Shown: positions 24,130 through 35,231 of the stretch, one piece after another
How positions within the stretch are numbered: the first letter of the stretch is position 1
Layout of the letters: each line of letters begins with the position of its first letter
NCBI GenBank assembly: GCA_963082975.1
Contig: OY720346.1
Span: 46,787,296 to 46,851,295 of the forward strand
DNA: 64,000 nt
Direction: 5' to 3'
Source of the DNA: Labia minor
Lineage: Eukaryota; Arthropoda; Insecta; Dermaptera; Spongiphoridae
Translations under genes and position numbers: made by a program
Notes under the pieces: generated by a model
Seen by the model: only the letters and a program-made list of their open reading frames with translations
Database searches by the model: none
What the model was told of the DNA's origin: nothing

Positions 24130-24210
24130 AGAAGACTCCTTAAGGTAGTGGCCCAGTCGATGATGTTATATGGATCGAAGATTTGGGCTTTACAACTAGA
24201 TTTTAAGTGA
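24130..24210 (+). pseudogene. LINE (non-LTR) reverse-transcriptase ORF relic
   Basis: One frame reads KVVAQSMMLYGSKIWALQLD before a stop. The string S-M-M-L-Y-G-S-K-I-W-A matches the S-x-L-L-Y-G-x-E-x-W motif downstream of the RT catalytic core in many non-LTR retrotransposons. Only about 20 residues are recognisable. It abuts the broken end of the family A element, suggesting that the region was rearranged or that one element truncated the other. Confidence 0.5.
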
Positions 24211-24705
24211 AAAAATGATTTTTTGGTTATATAAAAATTAAAATATGATTCTTTATATCTTTATTATAGACATTTTCATTCTGTCTACATTATCTAATTC
24301 TCACAATATATTAAGATCATATAAATTGGAATTTGTTATTCAAAGAATATGTATATTTGTTTTTATTTATAAAACACGAAAACATTCAAAATTATATGAA
24401 TAAATAGTATTAATTTTGATCTCATAATTGGATTTTCATTTTCAATTGACGATTTGAATTCATAAAAAAAAACTTTTAAAACTTTTAAAATTATTTTCAA
24501 GTAAGTATATAAGATATTATTTACAATATAATCAATAGCTAATATATAATATTAAAAATATATTTACCGGAGAATAATAAATTGATAACGTCATTTATAA
24601 TTCTCCTACTATATATCGAATCGAATATAAAGATAAATCTTCTTATAAACGTTGTGTGAATCAATTTCAAATAATCTAAATGTAAAACTATTAATGAAAT
24701 AAAAA

Positions 24706-24985
24706 AAATCAAATATATGAATATAATATAAATATTTTTAATTTTATTTTAAGAATAGATATATATATCTCATAGGCGGTGGCTGTGACGTCACATATAT
24801 ACATATAAATTTAGAAGAAAAAAACTAATAGATGTAGTTTTCGTGAGATGTGATCAATAAAACTCAATTTTTCTTTATAAATACTATCTCTGTTGTGAAT
24901 TTCAAAAAAATCGTTAGAGCGGTTTTTGAGAACAAAGAAACAGAGAAACAAACAAACAATTTTTACTCTCATAAGAAGATAAGAT
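24706..24985 (-). mobile_element. Relative of the family B Helentron-like elements
   Basis: Shares GAATATAATATAAATATTTT, GGCTGTGACGTCA and AAAAAACTAAT with the 3' half of family B. The other end differs: read on the minus strand it is CTTATCTTCTTATGAGAG, followed by a GTTTGTTTGTTT microsatellite and AAAAACCGCTCTAACGAT, again the order motif, microsatellite, core. It is probably a third sister family of the same element type. The match TTATCTTCTTATAAGAGG near 29360 may be another terminus. Confidence 0.5.
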
Positions 24986-26740
24986 ATAATAAAATTATTA
25001 TCAGCGGTTAAATAATATTATTTTATTTATACTAAATTAAAATACTAATTAGAAAAAATCCAAATCATTTTGTTATTTATTTATTTTATGTTTATATTTC
25101 ATTTAATTTAAATTTAAATAATTAATAAAAATTTAATTTAATAATCAAGATAGTGATTCAGTAGTAAAATATGTACTAAACTACATAATATTTGGTAGAG
25201 GGTAAATATCTCCTCAATAATATTTGATAAAAATTTATATTTAATTTAATATAATAGATAATGTATTATCAAATAAATATATAAACTGGCTAAATTATGA
25301 TGAATCTAAGGACTATGAGGTCGTGGAATTTCGAAAAATGTGATAAATAAATTATAATAATTAAATAAGGTCATTGTTAACATTAGTAAATGCATGTATT
25401 GACTAGTAAAAGTTTGCATATAGAAATTTAAAATTATAAATTTAAGCAAAATAAACTAAAAAAAAAATAGGGAGTCGTGGCATTGATTTGCGTTCCAAGG
25501 GAGCCGTGACTTCAAAAATAATGAGAAGCACTGTACTATATTAAAAACAATAAAAAAAATATTATTTATTTATTTTTTATAATAATTAATTACTATTAAA
25601 ATATACCCTATATAACATAGAAATTATTTAAAATTAAGATATTTCTGTAATTAAATAATATTAATTAATAAATCAAAAATAAAACTAATATTTTAATAAA
25701 ATTATAATATATTGGAAGAGAATTCAATGATTTGAGTTGTCGATAACGAGATTGACGACAAAGCTGGGTACCCCTTCCCCTCATTCGACGTGGATACTAT
25801 CGAAAGGCTGCATTTCATTCAATTCCGATTTCTTCTGAAATTATCAAAGATTGAATCTAAAATTGAAAGATTTAACACTACAATCAGTGAGATAAGGGAA
25901 ATGTATATTTGAATATCAATGTTTTTTAAAAAAAAAAAAATAAAAAAGTTAATACCCATTTGATTAGAATGGGTTTAATTATAATTTCATTTTTATAAAA
26001 TTGTTTTATAAAAATAAGAAAATCTCTACTTCATATACGAGTATTTTAAATGAACCTAAAAAAGAAAAAAGAAAAAAAAAAACGAAAATCCAATTTATTT
26101 TTATATTATAGAAAATTCGTGTATCCCTTCACTTTGCCCCCATAAGTCGCCCTATCTTATAAGCTTATTAAATTTTGAATTCTTTTTTTTCTTGTTTAGG
26201 GGGAATCAATATGTAATTTAAAATCGAATTTAAATGATAATTGATTTGTCAAGTTACTTCCTTCATCTTTTATATATTTATCGGGTGAATGTGTTGCCCT
26301 GGAAAGGGGAAACTGCAAAAAAAGAACAAATCCCTTAAAAAAATCAATAGAAAGAACTGTAAAAAACGCTTTTAAAGTATTTATAAACTCAAAAAAGTTA
26401 ATTTTTTTTATCTAATGAATGATTAATTTTATTACTATATGTATGTATATTCTCTATATATATAAAATAAAAAAAATATTCATTTTCTTTTTTAATAAAT
26501 ACATAATATAATGTGGATTTAATAATTGACTATAAAACTTACCTGTTGCTAAAAAAACAAATTGGTTTTTAAAGTTACTAAAGTTTCTAATTCAATATCA
26601 TAATAAAATCTATTAATAATTTAAAAATAAAGTTTAAAATTAATTTACGAATAGTTATATAATTAATTATTTAACAAATACCAAATTACCAACCAACAAA
26701 TTAAATTTAAAAAACTTAAAATCTTTTAATATAATATTTT
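24986..26740. other. AT-rich stretch without a recognisable gene
   Basis: No coding signature. One small GC-raised patch at about 25735-25815 (GAGATTGACGACAAAGCTGG and CCCCTTCCCCTCATTCGACG) has no repeat partner in the window. Otherwise simple AT-rich sequence. Confidence 0.5.
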
Positions 26741-26743
26741 ATA

Positions 26744-26860
26744 GTGACGGAAAAAAGTTATCGTCATGAGGGCGCTGTTGTTGGACAATCAATCGGTTTA
26801 GAAAGCCCATTGCCATGGATCGCCAATGGCGCCCCTATGGGGATAACATTTTTCCGTCAG
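26744..26860. mobile_element. Tc1/mariner-type MITE (117 bp)
   Basis: Left end GTGACGGAAAAAAGTTATC; reverse complement of the right end CTGACGGAAAAATGTTATC. Both sides are flanked by TA, the target duplication of the Tc1/mariner superfamily. The interior (TGAGGGCGCTGTTGTTGG, CAATCGGTTTAGAAAG) recurs at 19300 and 57594. It is too short to code. Confidence 0.72.
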
Positions 26861-27620
26861 TATACATAAATATATCGTGTAAAAATATGATTCAACAAAT
26901 AAGGTAACAATACTATTAATCATATTATAGTATATAGGATGTTTTTTTTAAAACTAAATAGCTTGTTGCTCTTTTATCAAATGAATTGATAGCCCTATTG
27001 ACAGCACGGCAACCTCTCTTATCTTAAATATAGTTTACTTGAAAACCTCTTTTTCCTTATAATGTTCATTTAGGTATTTTAGAAAGATGAAGATTTATTT
27101 TTATTTCCTACCCTTCAACTTATACAAATAGTATGGAGGATATTTTAATAACATTATAAAATTCCCAAAATAACAAACTAAATGAATTTTTCAGTTGATA
27201 AGAATTCGTATACATTAAATGGTATTAAAATAAAATATTATATAATATAGATATATTATTAAATAAATTTAAAATAAAATTTGATATTTACTAATTTATT
27301 TTTTTTATATTTATTGACTTTTTGGGGTCTATATCCAATTTAGTCAGCCTTCATATTTATTTTAAATTAATTATTCAATCCTAAATTTAAGTAGCGAGTT
27401 TCATTCCCTTGAACTCAAATTCAGCAGAACCAACACTATAAATACTAACAAGTTACCGCCCTAGTCATTTTCTAAATTAAGTTAAAAATAATGTTTATTA
27501 AAAAAACAAAAAAAAAAACTTATTAATTGCGAAAATGGTGAAGTACATTATTTACTTGACAAATTATGAGAAAAAGAATTAATTAAATCATTATATTAAA
27601 TTATTTTACTAAGTTATAAC

Positions 27621-27659
<39 letters not shown>

Positions 27660-27829
27660 CTTACTAGTAATATAATTAATGTTAACTGGTGTTAAAAGTC
27701 TTTCAAAGAACTTATCCTATTACAAGTTGAATACGTTCTCTGCATTTTCCATCGTTCCATTATCAGAAACCACAGATTTGTTTTATCTATTCAATAAATA
27801 AGTTAGTGAACTTCTTTTGGACTTGCACT

Positions 27830-28260
27830 TAGACTCTTTGGATTCCTTTCGCAAAATACTAATACTATTACAAAGTTGGCATAATCCAATTTTCCCCATA
27901 TTAAGCATGATTGTTTGATTGGGGCTTTCTGGTCACAACTTGACTACTTTTTCCAATCCTAAGCCATCGAAGTCGAAGAAGAAGTCCTCGCACGACAAGA
28001 CAGTGAAAGAGAGAGAGAAAGTAAAAGTCTCTTGGGGAAGTTTTCCCTTTGGTCGCCATGACAACCTCAAGATGCCTAACTCGATCCAAGATTCGGGAGA
28101 CATGGCCACCCAAGGGACACCCATAAACACATAGCCTATGTAATCCTTTTTCCTTTTTTTTCCCCTTTAAAATCAAGATGAAGGGGTTGGAGGGAGGAAA
28201 AGGATCGTAACTAAAGTGAGTCGATTCCACTCCTCGTCAACGCCAATTGGATTTGATGAT
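27830..28260 (+). other. GC-raised island with an open frame: possible unrecognised exon (frame 27919-28134)
   Basis: The plus-strand frame from 27919 stays open to a TAG at 28132-28134. Within it, a pyrimidine-rich tract (CTACTTTTTCCAATCCTAAG) ends at 27963 and could be a splice acceptor, giving about 56 residues before the stop. They include a lysine-rich start (KPSKSKKKSSHDKTVKEREK) and VSWGSFPFGRHDNLKMPNS. AATAAA occurs about 500 bp downstream (near 28639). Base composition is very different from the flanks. I do not recognise a family; it could be a terminal exon of a host gene or a conserved non-coding element with a chance frame. The minus-strand frames across it look less protein-like. 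Confidence 0.3.
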
Positions 28261-28731
28261 CCACTATCTATTTAATTACTTTTCCATTAACTTAAATTGA
28301 ATCCTAACTAGGGCTTTTTAGGTCTCACTTTAGACTTACTGATGGAAATTTAATTTACTAAGAATGATTGATAGACAGAATGAAAATGGAATATTATAAA
28401 TTTTATATGTTGATTAAAGTTATTTCTTATTCTAAATAAAAAGTTTAAGAAACTTTATTTGTTAAAATTACATTTTTTTATTTATAAAATTTGAATAAAA
28501 ATATTTGCAAAATTAATTTTATAAATTTATTCAAATATTAATTATAAATATTTAAATATTTAATAAAATGACTTTAATTCATACAGGGCGAAAGATTGAT
28601 TGATATACTAATAATAAAAATCCCTGCCCTGCTTCCCAATAAAAACAAATCCTAATATATTTTTTTATTTATATTAATAATAATATATTTTCTATATTTA
28701 ACAATTTATAATTCTAATTATTAGCTTAATA

Positions 28732-28966
28732 AGGGCGCTGGGTGAGAGGTTAGCGTAACTGGCTCACATTCTCGTGGTTCTGGGTTCAAGTCCCCGACCT
28801 GGAAAGGGAATTTCTCTAGCTGGGGTCTATGGGAAAGCTACTTGATAGCGCCTCCGATCAAGAAAATCAAGGTAAAGGTTTTTAGGACTTGTTCTGCTGA
28901 TCATAAGACACCTAATTGATAGTTGTTGTCCTTGCGTAGGACGTACAAAAGTCAGAGGTTTTTTTG
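28732..28966 (+). mobile_element. tRNA-derived SINE (235 bp) with 15-bp target duplication
   Basis: The head has an A box (TAGCGTAACTGG) and a B box (GGTTCAAGTCC) about 30 bp apart, the internal pol III promoter of a tRNA. The body contains TAGCGCCTCCGATCAAGAAA and TTCTGCTGATCATAAGACAC, and the end is T-rich. Exact copies of ATTATTAGCTTAATA flank it (28717-28731 and 28967-28981), a target duplication typical of LINE-driven integration. The flawless duplication implies a fairly recent insertion. A diverged relative lies at 62765-63010. SINEs carry no protein and use the machinery of a partner LINE. Confidence 0.82.
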
Positions 28967-28981
28967 ATTATTAGCTTAATA

Positions 28982-29587
28982 TAATCTAAAAAATAAAATG
29001 AGTGGAGGTGAAGGGATGGAGGAATGTAGACTTTGGAGAATAATTATAGTGAAAAGGTTATTTATGGGATAAACCAATTGGAAAAAGATCTTATTGGATG
29101 GGTAGATAAAAACTGGAGATTTAAGAGGTTAGATAATTTCAAATCAGATATGAAAGAATTAGGAGAGAATAGAAATTGGATGGAGGTGACTAATGATAAA
29201 GACTTGATAGGGCAGTTGTTATGTGATCTGTACATTTTCGAATATAGGGAAAGATTTTATCTTTATAAAAGTGATCCTCTGAAGAAATCCTCTTTTCCTT
29301 AAATCAAAGAATTAAAATAAATTAATAAAAAAAAATAAATAAATCAAAAAATAACTATGTTATCTTCTTATAAGAGGTTTTTGAAATTTTATAAACAAAT
29401 TTTTTGTATTATTTATTATTATTTACTTATTATAATTATGATTATTATTTATTATTTATTGTTAATTTTGGATCATAATTATTTTAAATAATATTAGGCG
29501 AAGAACAACTTTCATCTCCTCTTAAATATCGCTTTACAAATCGATATTAAGTTGTTAAATGATAATTAATTGATATCGATAAGTATT
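28982..29587. other. AT-rich stretch with an open frame of doubtful meaning
   Basis: A purine-rich frame at 29033-29302 would encode about 89 residues (including DLIGWVDKNWRFKRLDNF and GQLLCDLYIFEYRERFYLYK). It begins just after the SINE insertion. I recognise no family and see no splice or promoter context, though the residue mix is less biased than in other chance frames here. It could be a relic of a transposon or host exon. Confidence 0.25.
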
Positions 29588-30060
29588 TCTTAGTGCAGTG
29601 GTTCTTAAACTGTGGTCCGCGGACCCCTGGGGGTCCGCGAAGCCTTTACTGGGGGTCCGCGGTCCTCGGAAAAAAATCATCGTAAAAATATATACATATA
29701 TAAATATTTAAAGTTCATTGTTTAACTATATCCTCCTAGAGAATTACGGCTATAATTTAATACTATTAATAATACTATTTTATTTTATTAAATTGATAAT
29801 TATGTCAATTAATTTTTTGTGAATAAATAAACATATATAAAAAACTATATATAAAATTTGAATTTTCATCCATTCATTCATTTAAAATCATTTTTCGATT
29901 GTTCCTTTAAAATAACCCCTCTTAGGGGCTCGGAAGGGGAGGCATATAAGGGAATTTTCTTTCACTTTGTTATTGGGGAAAACCAGGGGAGGGGACAGTC
30001 TTACCCGGAAAAACCCAAATTGTCAGCGTCCACTCTGGGGTTTTAAACAGTTTTAAAGCA

Positions 30061-30170
30061 AATGTTAATTATAAGTTCATTTCTCAACGAGTTGTATCTT
30101 TAAATTATTTTTATTAATGTTAATTATAAGTTCATTTCTCAACGAGTTGTATCTTTAAATTATTTTTATT
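30061..30170. repeat. Tandem duplication, two 55-bp units
   Basis: Two adjacent identical units beginning AATGTTAATTATAAGTTC, in the 5' non-coding part of the hAT element. Farther on (about 30345-30615) are more short tandem repeats built on ATTTAAAATGAT and ATATTTATATT. Confidence 0.9.
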
Positions 30171-30646
30171 AATTTAATTAATTATAATTAAATTATAGCT
30201 AATAATAGTTTATTATAGCTAATAATTTTTTTTAATTTTTAGTGTAATTTGCATGATCATTATTTTATAAAAACACTAAACACATTTTGCAATTTCCCAG
30301 AAAGGCTGTTTTTGAGAGTAAGTATAAGTTAGTTTTATGAATAAAAAATATTTATTTTAATAATATTTTAGAATCAAATTACGAAATTAATAATATTTTA
30401 GAATCAAATTACGAAATATATTTATTATATAAATTAATATTCATTTAAAATGATATTAAATCATTTATTTAAAATGATTTAAAACATTTATTAAAATGAT
30501 TTAAAACATTCATTTAAAATGATATTAAAACATTCATTTAAAATCATATTAAAACATAGCTAGTAAATAATAATTCGTTATATTTATATTATATTTATAT
30601 TATATTTATATTATTGTAGTTCAATGTTAATAAATTACTCCATAAA

Positions 30647-31501
30647 ATGGATCGTTGGCTACAAACTGGTTCAACACAGAAACGGAAAGAATCAGATGAT
30701 GAGGCATCAACAGCAAACTCTACCAAGAAACGCAAAACTAGAAAATATTCGGATGATTATTTATCATTTGGATTTACTTATATTTGCAACAATGATGTGG
30801 AAAGACCAGTCTGCGTTCTATGTCAGGAAAGTTTATCCAATGAAAGTATGAAACCTGCTAATCTCAGACGTCATTTACAAACAAAGCACAGCGAGCATGT
30901 TAGTAAGTCTATCGAATTTTTTAAAATGGAAAAAGAAGAACTTAATTCAAGTCAGAAATTGATGGTAAAGACGGGATCTGGTGGTATGAGTAAGAAAGCA
31001 GTAATGGCATCATATGAAGTAGCTCTACTTATTGCTAAAGCAGGAAAGCCGCATAATATAGCAGAGCAATTAATTCTTCCTGCTACAAAAGTAATTACAA
31101 ATATAATGTTAGGAACTAAAGCAGCAAACGATATAAATTTGATTTCATTATCAAATGATACGGTTAAGAATAGGATTGAAGACATGTCATGTAATATAAA
31201 AGAAGAATTAATATCGAGAGTGCGCAAAAGTCACTATTACTCATTACAATTGGATGAAAGTACTGATGTCACTAATAATGCCAATTTGTTAGCTTTCATT
31301 AGATATGAGTTTGAAAATCAAATACAAGAAGATGTATTGTTTTGTGATTCACTACCTTCACGAACGACAGCTAATGACATATTTAACAGTTTGAATAATT
31401 TTATAACCGAAAATGAAATAGAGTGGCCAAAATGTGTTGGAATTTGCACTGATGGTGCTCGTGCAATGTCAGGTACAAGAACTGGATTGATTGCTCTTAT
31501 T
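30647..31501 (+). pseudogene. hAT transposase, N-terminal part (ZBED/SCAND3-like family)
   Basis: The frame begins MDRWLQTGSTQKRK, a start usual for this hAT clade, and 285 codons remain before the nested insertion. A basic nuclear-localisation-like stretch (KKRKTRK, residues 27-33) precedes a BED-type zinc finger (C56, C59, H76, H81). The RNase H-like core follows, with LDESTD (D203) and CTDG (D269), by family comparison the first two acidic catalytic residues. The enzyme would excise and insert the hAT element by cut-and-paste through hairpin intermediates. The frame is undamaged up to the insertion, after which translation would run into foreign sequence and stop near 31573. The remainder of the gene is at 34228-35231. 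Confidence 0.88.
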
Positions 31502-32358
31502 AATAATACTTTATATAAAAAAAAAACTTTTTTAAAAAACCACGTTTTTAACGCACTAAAAAGAAGAAAATAATTTTTCTGAAACCCCATAGGTACTGAC
31601 ATTACAAACAAGAGATATGATTTGAAGAAAATTTTCTATAACGTAAAACGTGGGGCGCAACTATGGCTAAAATATTCTGTATCGTATAAAAATTTATAAA
31701 TAAATGTTATTAGGTACAAATTAATAGGATAAATGAATTCATATTTTAATTAGCTTCAAAAAGTAAAGCTTATAACTTATCGAAATTTTTAAAAGAGGTA
31801 AATTTAATTTATGAAAAGATTACCTTTAGATTACTAATAATATTCACTTTTAAAAAATTCTGATAAAAAATGACATCCTAACAATATTCTGGTAAATAAT
31901 ATAAGAAATTTAACTTGAAGAAATCTAAAACTAAATTTTGCTACTGCAAAACTTCTAGCAAATATTTAATATTTATGTTAATAAAATTTCTAAAGTGTAA
32001 ATTGAAGATGTTTATTTAATATTAAGGAATTAATTTTCCAAAAAAAATTTACATTAATAAAAGTATTCTGTTGGATTACTAATAATATTCCCTTTTACAA
32101 AAAGTCTGGTAAAAAATATAAAACTTAAAATATAAATCCATGGATATTGAAATAAATTAATCAAAGAAATTATATTGCATTTAAAAAATTTATTATTATT
32201 TGCGCCCCACGTTTTACGTTATAGAAAATTTTCTTCAAATCATATCTCTTGTTTGTAATGTCAGTACCTATGGGGTTTCAGAAAAATTATTTTCTTCTTT
32301 TTAGTGCGTTAAAAACGTGGTTTTTTAAAAAAGTTTTTTTTTTATATAAAGTATTATT
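31502..32358. mobile_element. Fold-back element with identical 159-bp inverted arms
   Basis: The arm at 31502-31660 and the reverse complement of 32200-32358 appear identical over 159 bp, including a run of ten A. About 539 bp of AT-rich sequence lies between them, with no coding signature. Such long perfect terminal repeats are typical of fold-back elements or long-TIR MITEs, and the identity suggests recent origin or gene conversion. It sits at the left border of the larger insertion in the hAT transposase gene, and its own target duplication is not clear. Confidence 0.75.
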
Positions 32359-32716
32359 TTCTACTTTTTAGTCTTCATATATTGCAATCGATTTCACTTG
32401 ACCTATACTACTTTTAAGTTTTTTGATTGACTTTAATAGTCATGAAATACTATTATCCTGAAAGTAATAAATTTAAATTGAATTATAAAGAGAAATTTTT
32501 AAATTTGTCATATTTTAATTCTTTATTGCCTAAAACTCATCATAAATTTAAATTTTGTTTTCTAAATTACAGTACAAAACATTAATATACCTTCTTTCAA
32601 ATTTATTTACATTTTAAATATTATACATATTATATTATTCTTTTAACGGGTTTTTAACGGTTTTTTTCAAATTTAAATATTTACACTTTTTGTTTTGATT
32701 TTCCCATACAAAATTA

Positions 32717-32926
32717 TATTCATTAATTATGCTCTAATTAAACACTTGCAAGCTACGAATTATTATTGTATTATTGTATTGTCATCCAGAATACATTACT
32801 CTGAAAAGTTTCAGAGCGATTGGATGACTGGAAGTGGTCGAAATTTCGATTGCAAGATTTGACCCGAACAGATAAATAAACAAACAAACAAACAAGAAAG
32901 CAAGCTAAGAAAAACGTGGTAAAATA
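32717..32926 (-). repeat. Direct repeat, copy 1, microsatellite-bearing (HINE-like core)
   Basis: Shares with 34040-34225 the strings CATTAATTATGCTCTAATTA, ACACTTGCAAGCTACGAAT, GAAAAGTTTCAGAGCGATTG and GATGACTGGAAGTGGTCGAA, and the end GCTAAGAAAAACGTGGTA. It carries an (ACAA)n run at 32878-32896. Read on the minus strand, the order of microsatellite then conserved core resembles families A and B, so this may be another sister family. Confidence 0.65.
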
Positions 32927-34039
32927 CACTCAGTTAGCAAGAGTGCTAATGATGACTTGGTGAGATGCAGAGAGCAAATGATAGCTGAAAGAAATTGAGG
33001 GTGGCGTTTAAGTCGAAAAAAGGTGTGTCGAAACAGGCAACCAATCAGAAGACCCGTTAAGTAAAAATAAGAAGAGGGGAGTTTGAACCTTTTTTCTACC
33101 TCCCTATTATATTTTTTCAATATTTTGATTTTATTAATTTTTTATCTCTCTTTGTAAAGACGAAATTATAACTTTAAAATGATTTTAAATGTAATCAATC
33201 AAAAGTCAGAAATTATAATTTAAAAAAATCAAAATTCTTCATAAAAAAAAAATGGCTTTTTATTTTTTCTAATACATTTACCGTGTATATAATATATAGA
33301 GATTCTTTATTTCATTAGATTGAATATTATTTATTAGTAATTCATTTAATAAATATCTAATCGTTATTTGAAATTTATTTAATTATTATTTTAGAATTTA
33401 TGATGCTTAATCCAAATTTAATTCGCAGCATGGAACATACGATCAGGACTGTCATTTAGTTGGAGGGGAGCGACCTGAACATTTTTTCAAACTTCTTATT
33501 TAAACGGATTTTAATATTTTGATTATTATTATTAATTAATGTATTATATTTGCATCCCGTCTCGTTTTTGTATTAGATATTGTATCAATATTTTTTATAT
33601 TTAAAATATTTTAAAATTTTTTAATTAATTTCGAAAGAAAATTAAAAATATATTTATACAATTTTTGCTAGTATAATAAAATAAGATCTAATGAAATATA
33701 TTTATTTTTATCGTCAATTCACAATGTGTCATTTATTATATTATTAATTTGTGAAATGATTACAAATTTTATGTAAAATCCATTCTCTATTCGTTTAGAT
33801 CAAAAATAATATATTTAATATTTAATATATTGAATATATTTAATACATACTAGAATCAACTCTTGAATATTTTTTTAAACAAGCGGACTATGGACATCTG
33901 TATTATTTATTTTTAATGTTTTGACAAAGTCCCTTTTGTTGTTTTCTTCTTTTGTATTATGTATTGAGAAAGGTAAGTTTTGGAAAGGGCCTTTTGTTGT
34001 ATTATTATTGTTTCTCCTTTTTAAGTTAACAAAATACAA

Positions 34040-34225
34040 ATATTCATTAATTATGCTCTAATTAAACACTTGCAAGCTACGAATGTGTTATTTTATTGTA
34101 TTGTCATCCAGAATACATAACTCTGAAAAGTTTCAGAGCGATTGGATGACTGGAAGTGGTCGAAATTTCGATTGCAAGATTTGACGCGAACAGATAAACA
34201 AGAAAGCAAGCTAAGAAAAACGTGG
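34040..34225 (-). repeat. Direct repeat, copy 2
   Basis: Second copy of the unit at 32717-32926, in the same orientation, with a shorter ACAA run and few differences. It forms the right border of the insertion, directly followed by the resumed hAT transposase frame. Confidence 0.65.
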
Positions 34226-34227
34226 TA

Positions 34228-35231
34228 AAAATGTTGCGCCTCAGGTTGTTTGGAATCATTGCTGCATTCACAGAGAATCATTAGCAGCCAAAAATATGTC
34301 ACCAGATTTGAAAAGAACATTAGACGAAGTAGTTAAAATTGTCAATTTCATTAAGGCTCGTCCACTTAATTCCAGAGTTTTTAAAATTTTGTGTGAGGAA
34401 ATGGGTAGTCAACATACACATTTATTATTACATACAGATGTACGTTGGTTGTCCCGCGGGAAAGTACTCATTCGCCTTTTTGAGCTTCGAGATGAAATAC
34501 GATTGTTTTTAATAGATGCGCATTTTGAACTGACCGAATGTTTCAATGATTTTATCTGGTTAGCTAAGGTGGCTTACTTGACTGATATTTTTACAAAATT
34601 GAACGAACTTAATTTGAGCCTGCAAGGTACTGTTGTAAATATATTTAAAGTTGAAGATAAAATAGAAGCAATGATTAAAAAAATCGACTTGTGGTCGAAA
34701 CGCATCCAGAACGGTGTATATGAGTCTTTTCCAACTCTCAATGATTTCATAGAAAGCTCCAGTGAAAAATTGCTTAATCAAACGCGTCAATTATTTGTTG
34801 AACATTTAATTACTTTGAAAAGCAACTTCAGGAAGTATTTTTCTACTCCTGATCCTTGCAATAACTGGATCAGAGATCCATTTAATATGGAAATTACAAA
34901 TGCTAAACATTTATCTGCACCTGAACAAGATATTCTCGTGGAATTATCATGTGATACAACTTATAAACTAAAATTTAACAAAACTGAATTGAGCAACTTT
35001 TGGTTACTTCTCAGGTCAGATTATCCTGCGCTTGCAAATAAAGCACTTCAACACTTGATTCCATTCTGCACAACATATTTATGCGAACAAGCTTTTTCGG
35101 TACTATTTTATATTAAGTCTAAATATAGAAACAAATTAAATGTAGAGCCGGATCTTAGATTAAAAGTTTCCAATATTAAGCCAGATATTGAGATTCTTGT
35201 TTCAAGAAAACAACTGCATACATCTCATTAA
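34228..35231 (+). pseudogene. hAT transposase, C-terminal part
   Basis: The frame resumes as NVAPQVVWNHCCIHRESLAA and continues without a stop for about 333 residues to TAA at 35229-35231. The ATG at 34296 is internal and not the natural start. Visible family landmarks are the C-x2-H motif (CCIH), DEVVKIVNFIKARPLNSR, HTDVRWLSRGKVL with the conserved Trp, and near the end the hAT C-terminal dimerisation region TTYLCEQAFSVL with IKSKYRNKL. The Glu of CEQAFS is by family comparison the third acidic catalytic residue (inference). With the N-terminal part this gives about 620 residues, normal for ZBED/SCAND3-like hAT transposases. It is separated from its own start by the nested insertion. Confidence 0.88.

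Larger units (their letters stand above)
31503..34225. mobile_element. Composite insertion within the hAT transposase gene (about 2.7 kb)
   Basis: Both sides of the transposase frame can be read up to this block. The left flank ends CTTATTA and the right flank resumes TAAAAATGTTGCG; if TA was duplicated, the empty site CTTATTAAAAATGTTGCG would read L-I-K-N-V-A, fitting the family. The block includes the fold-back element (31502-32358) and two direct repeats (32717-32926 and 34040-34225). The stretch between the repeats (32927-34039) holds unique-looking sequence. I could not tell whether it arrived as one element or by serial insertions. Confidence 0.65.

Noticed and set aside
28732-28806. 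Functional tRNA gene
   Set aside because: A and B boxes are present, but the sequence continues into a SINE body and is flanked by a target duplication; no complete cloverleaf was evident.
32905-33120. 71-codon minus-strand frame inside the nested insertion
   Set aside because: Low-complexity Leu/Phe/Ser-rich reading with no motif and no supporting context.
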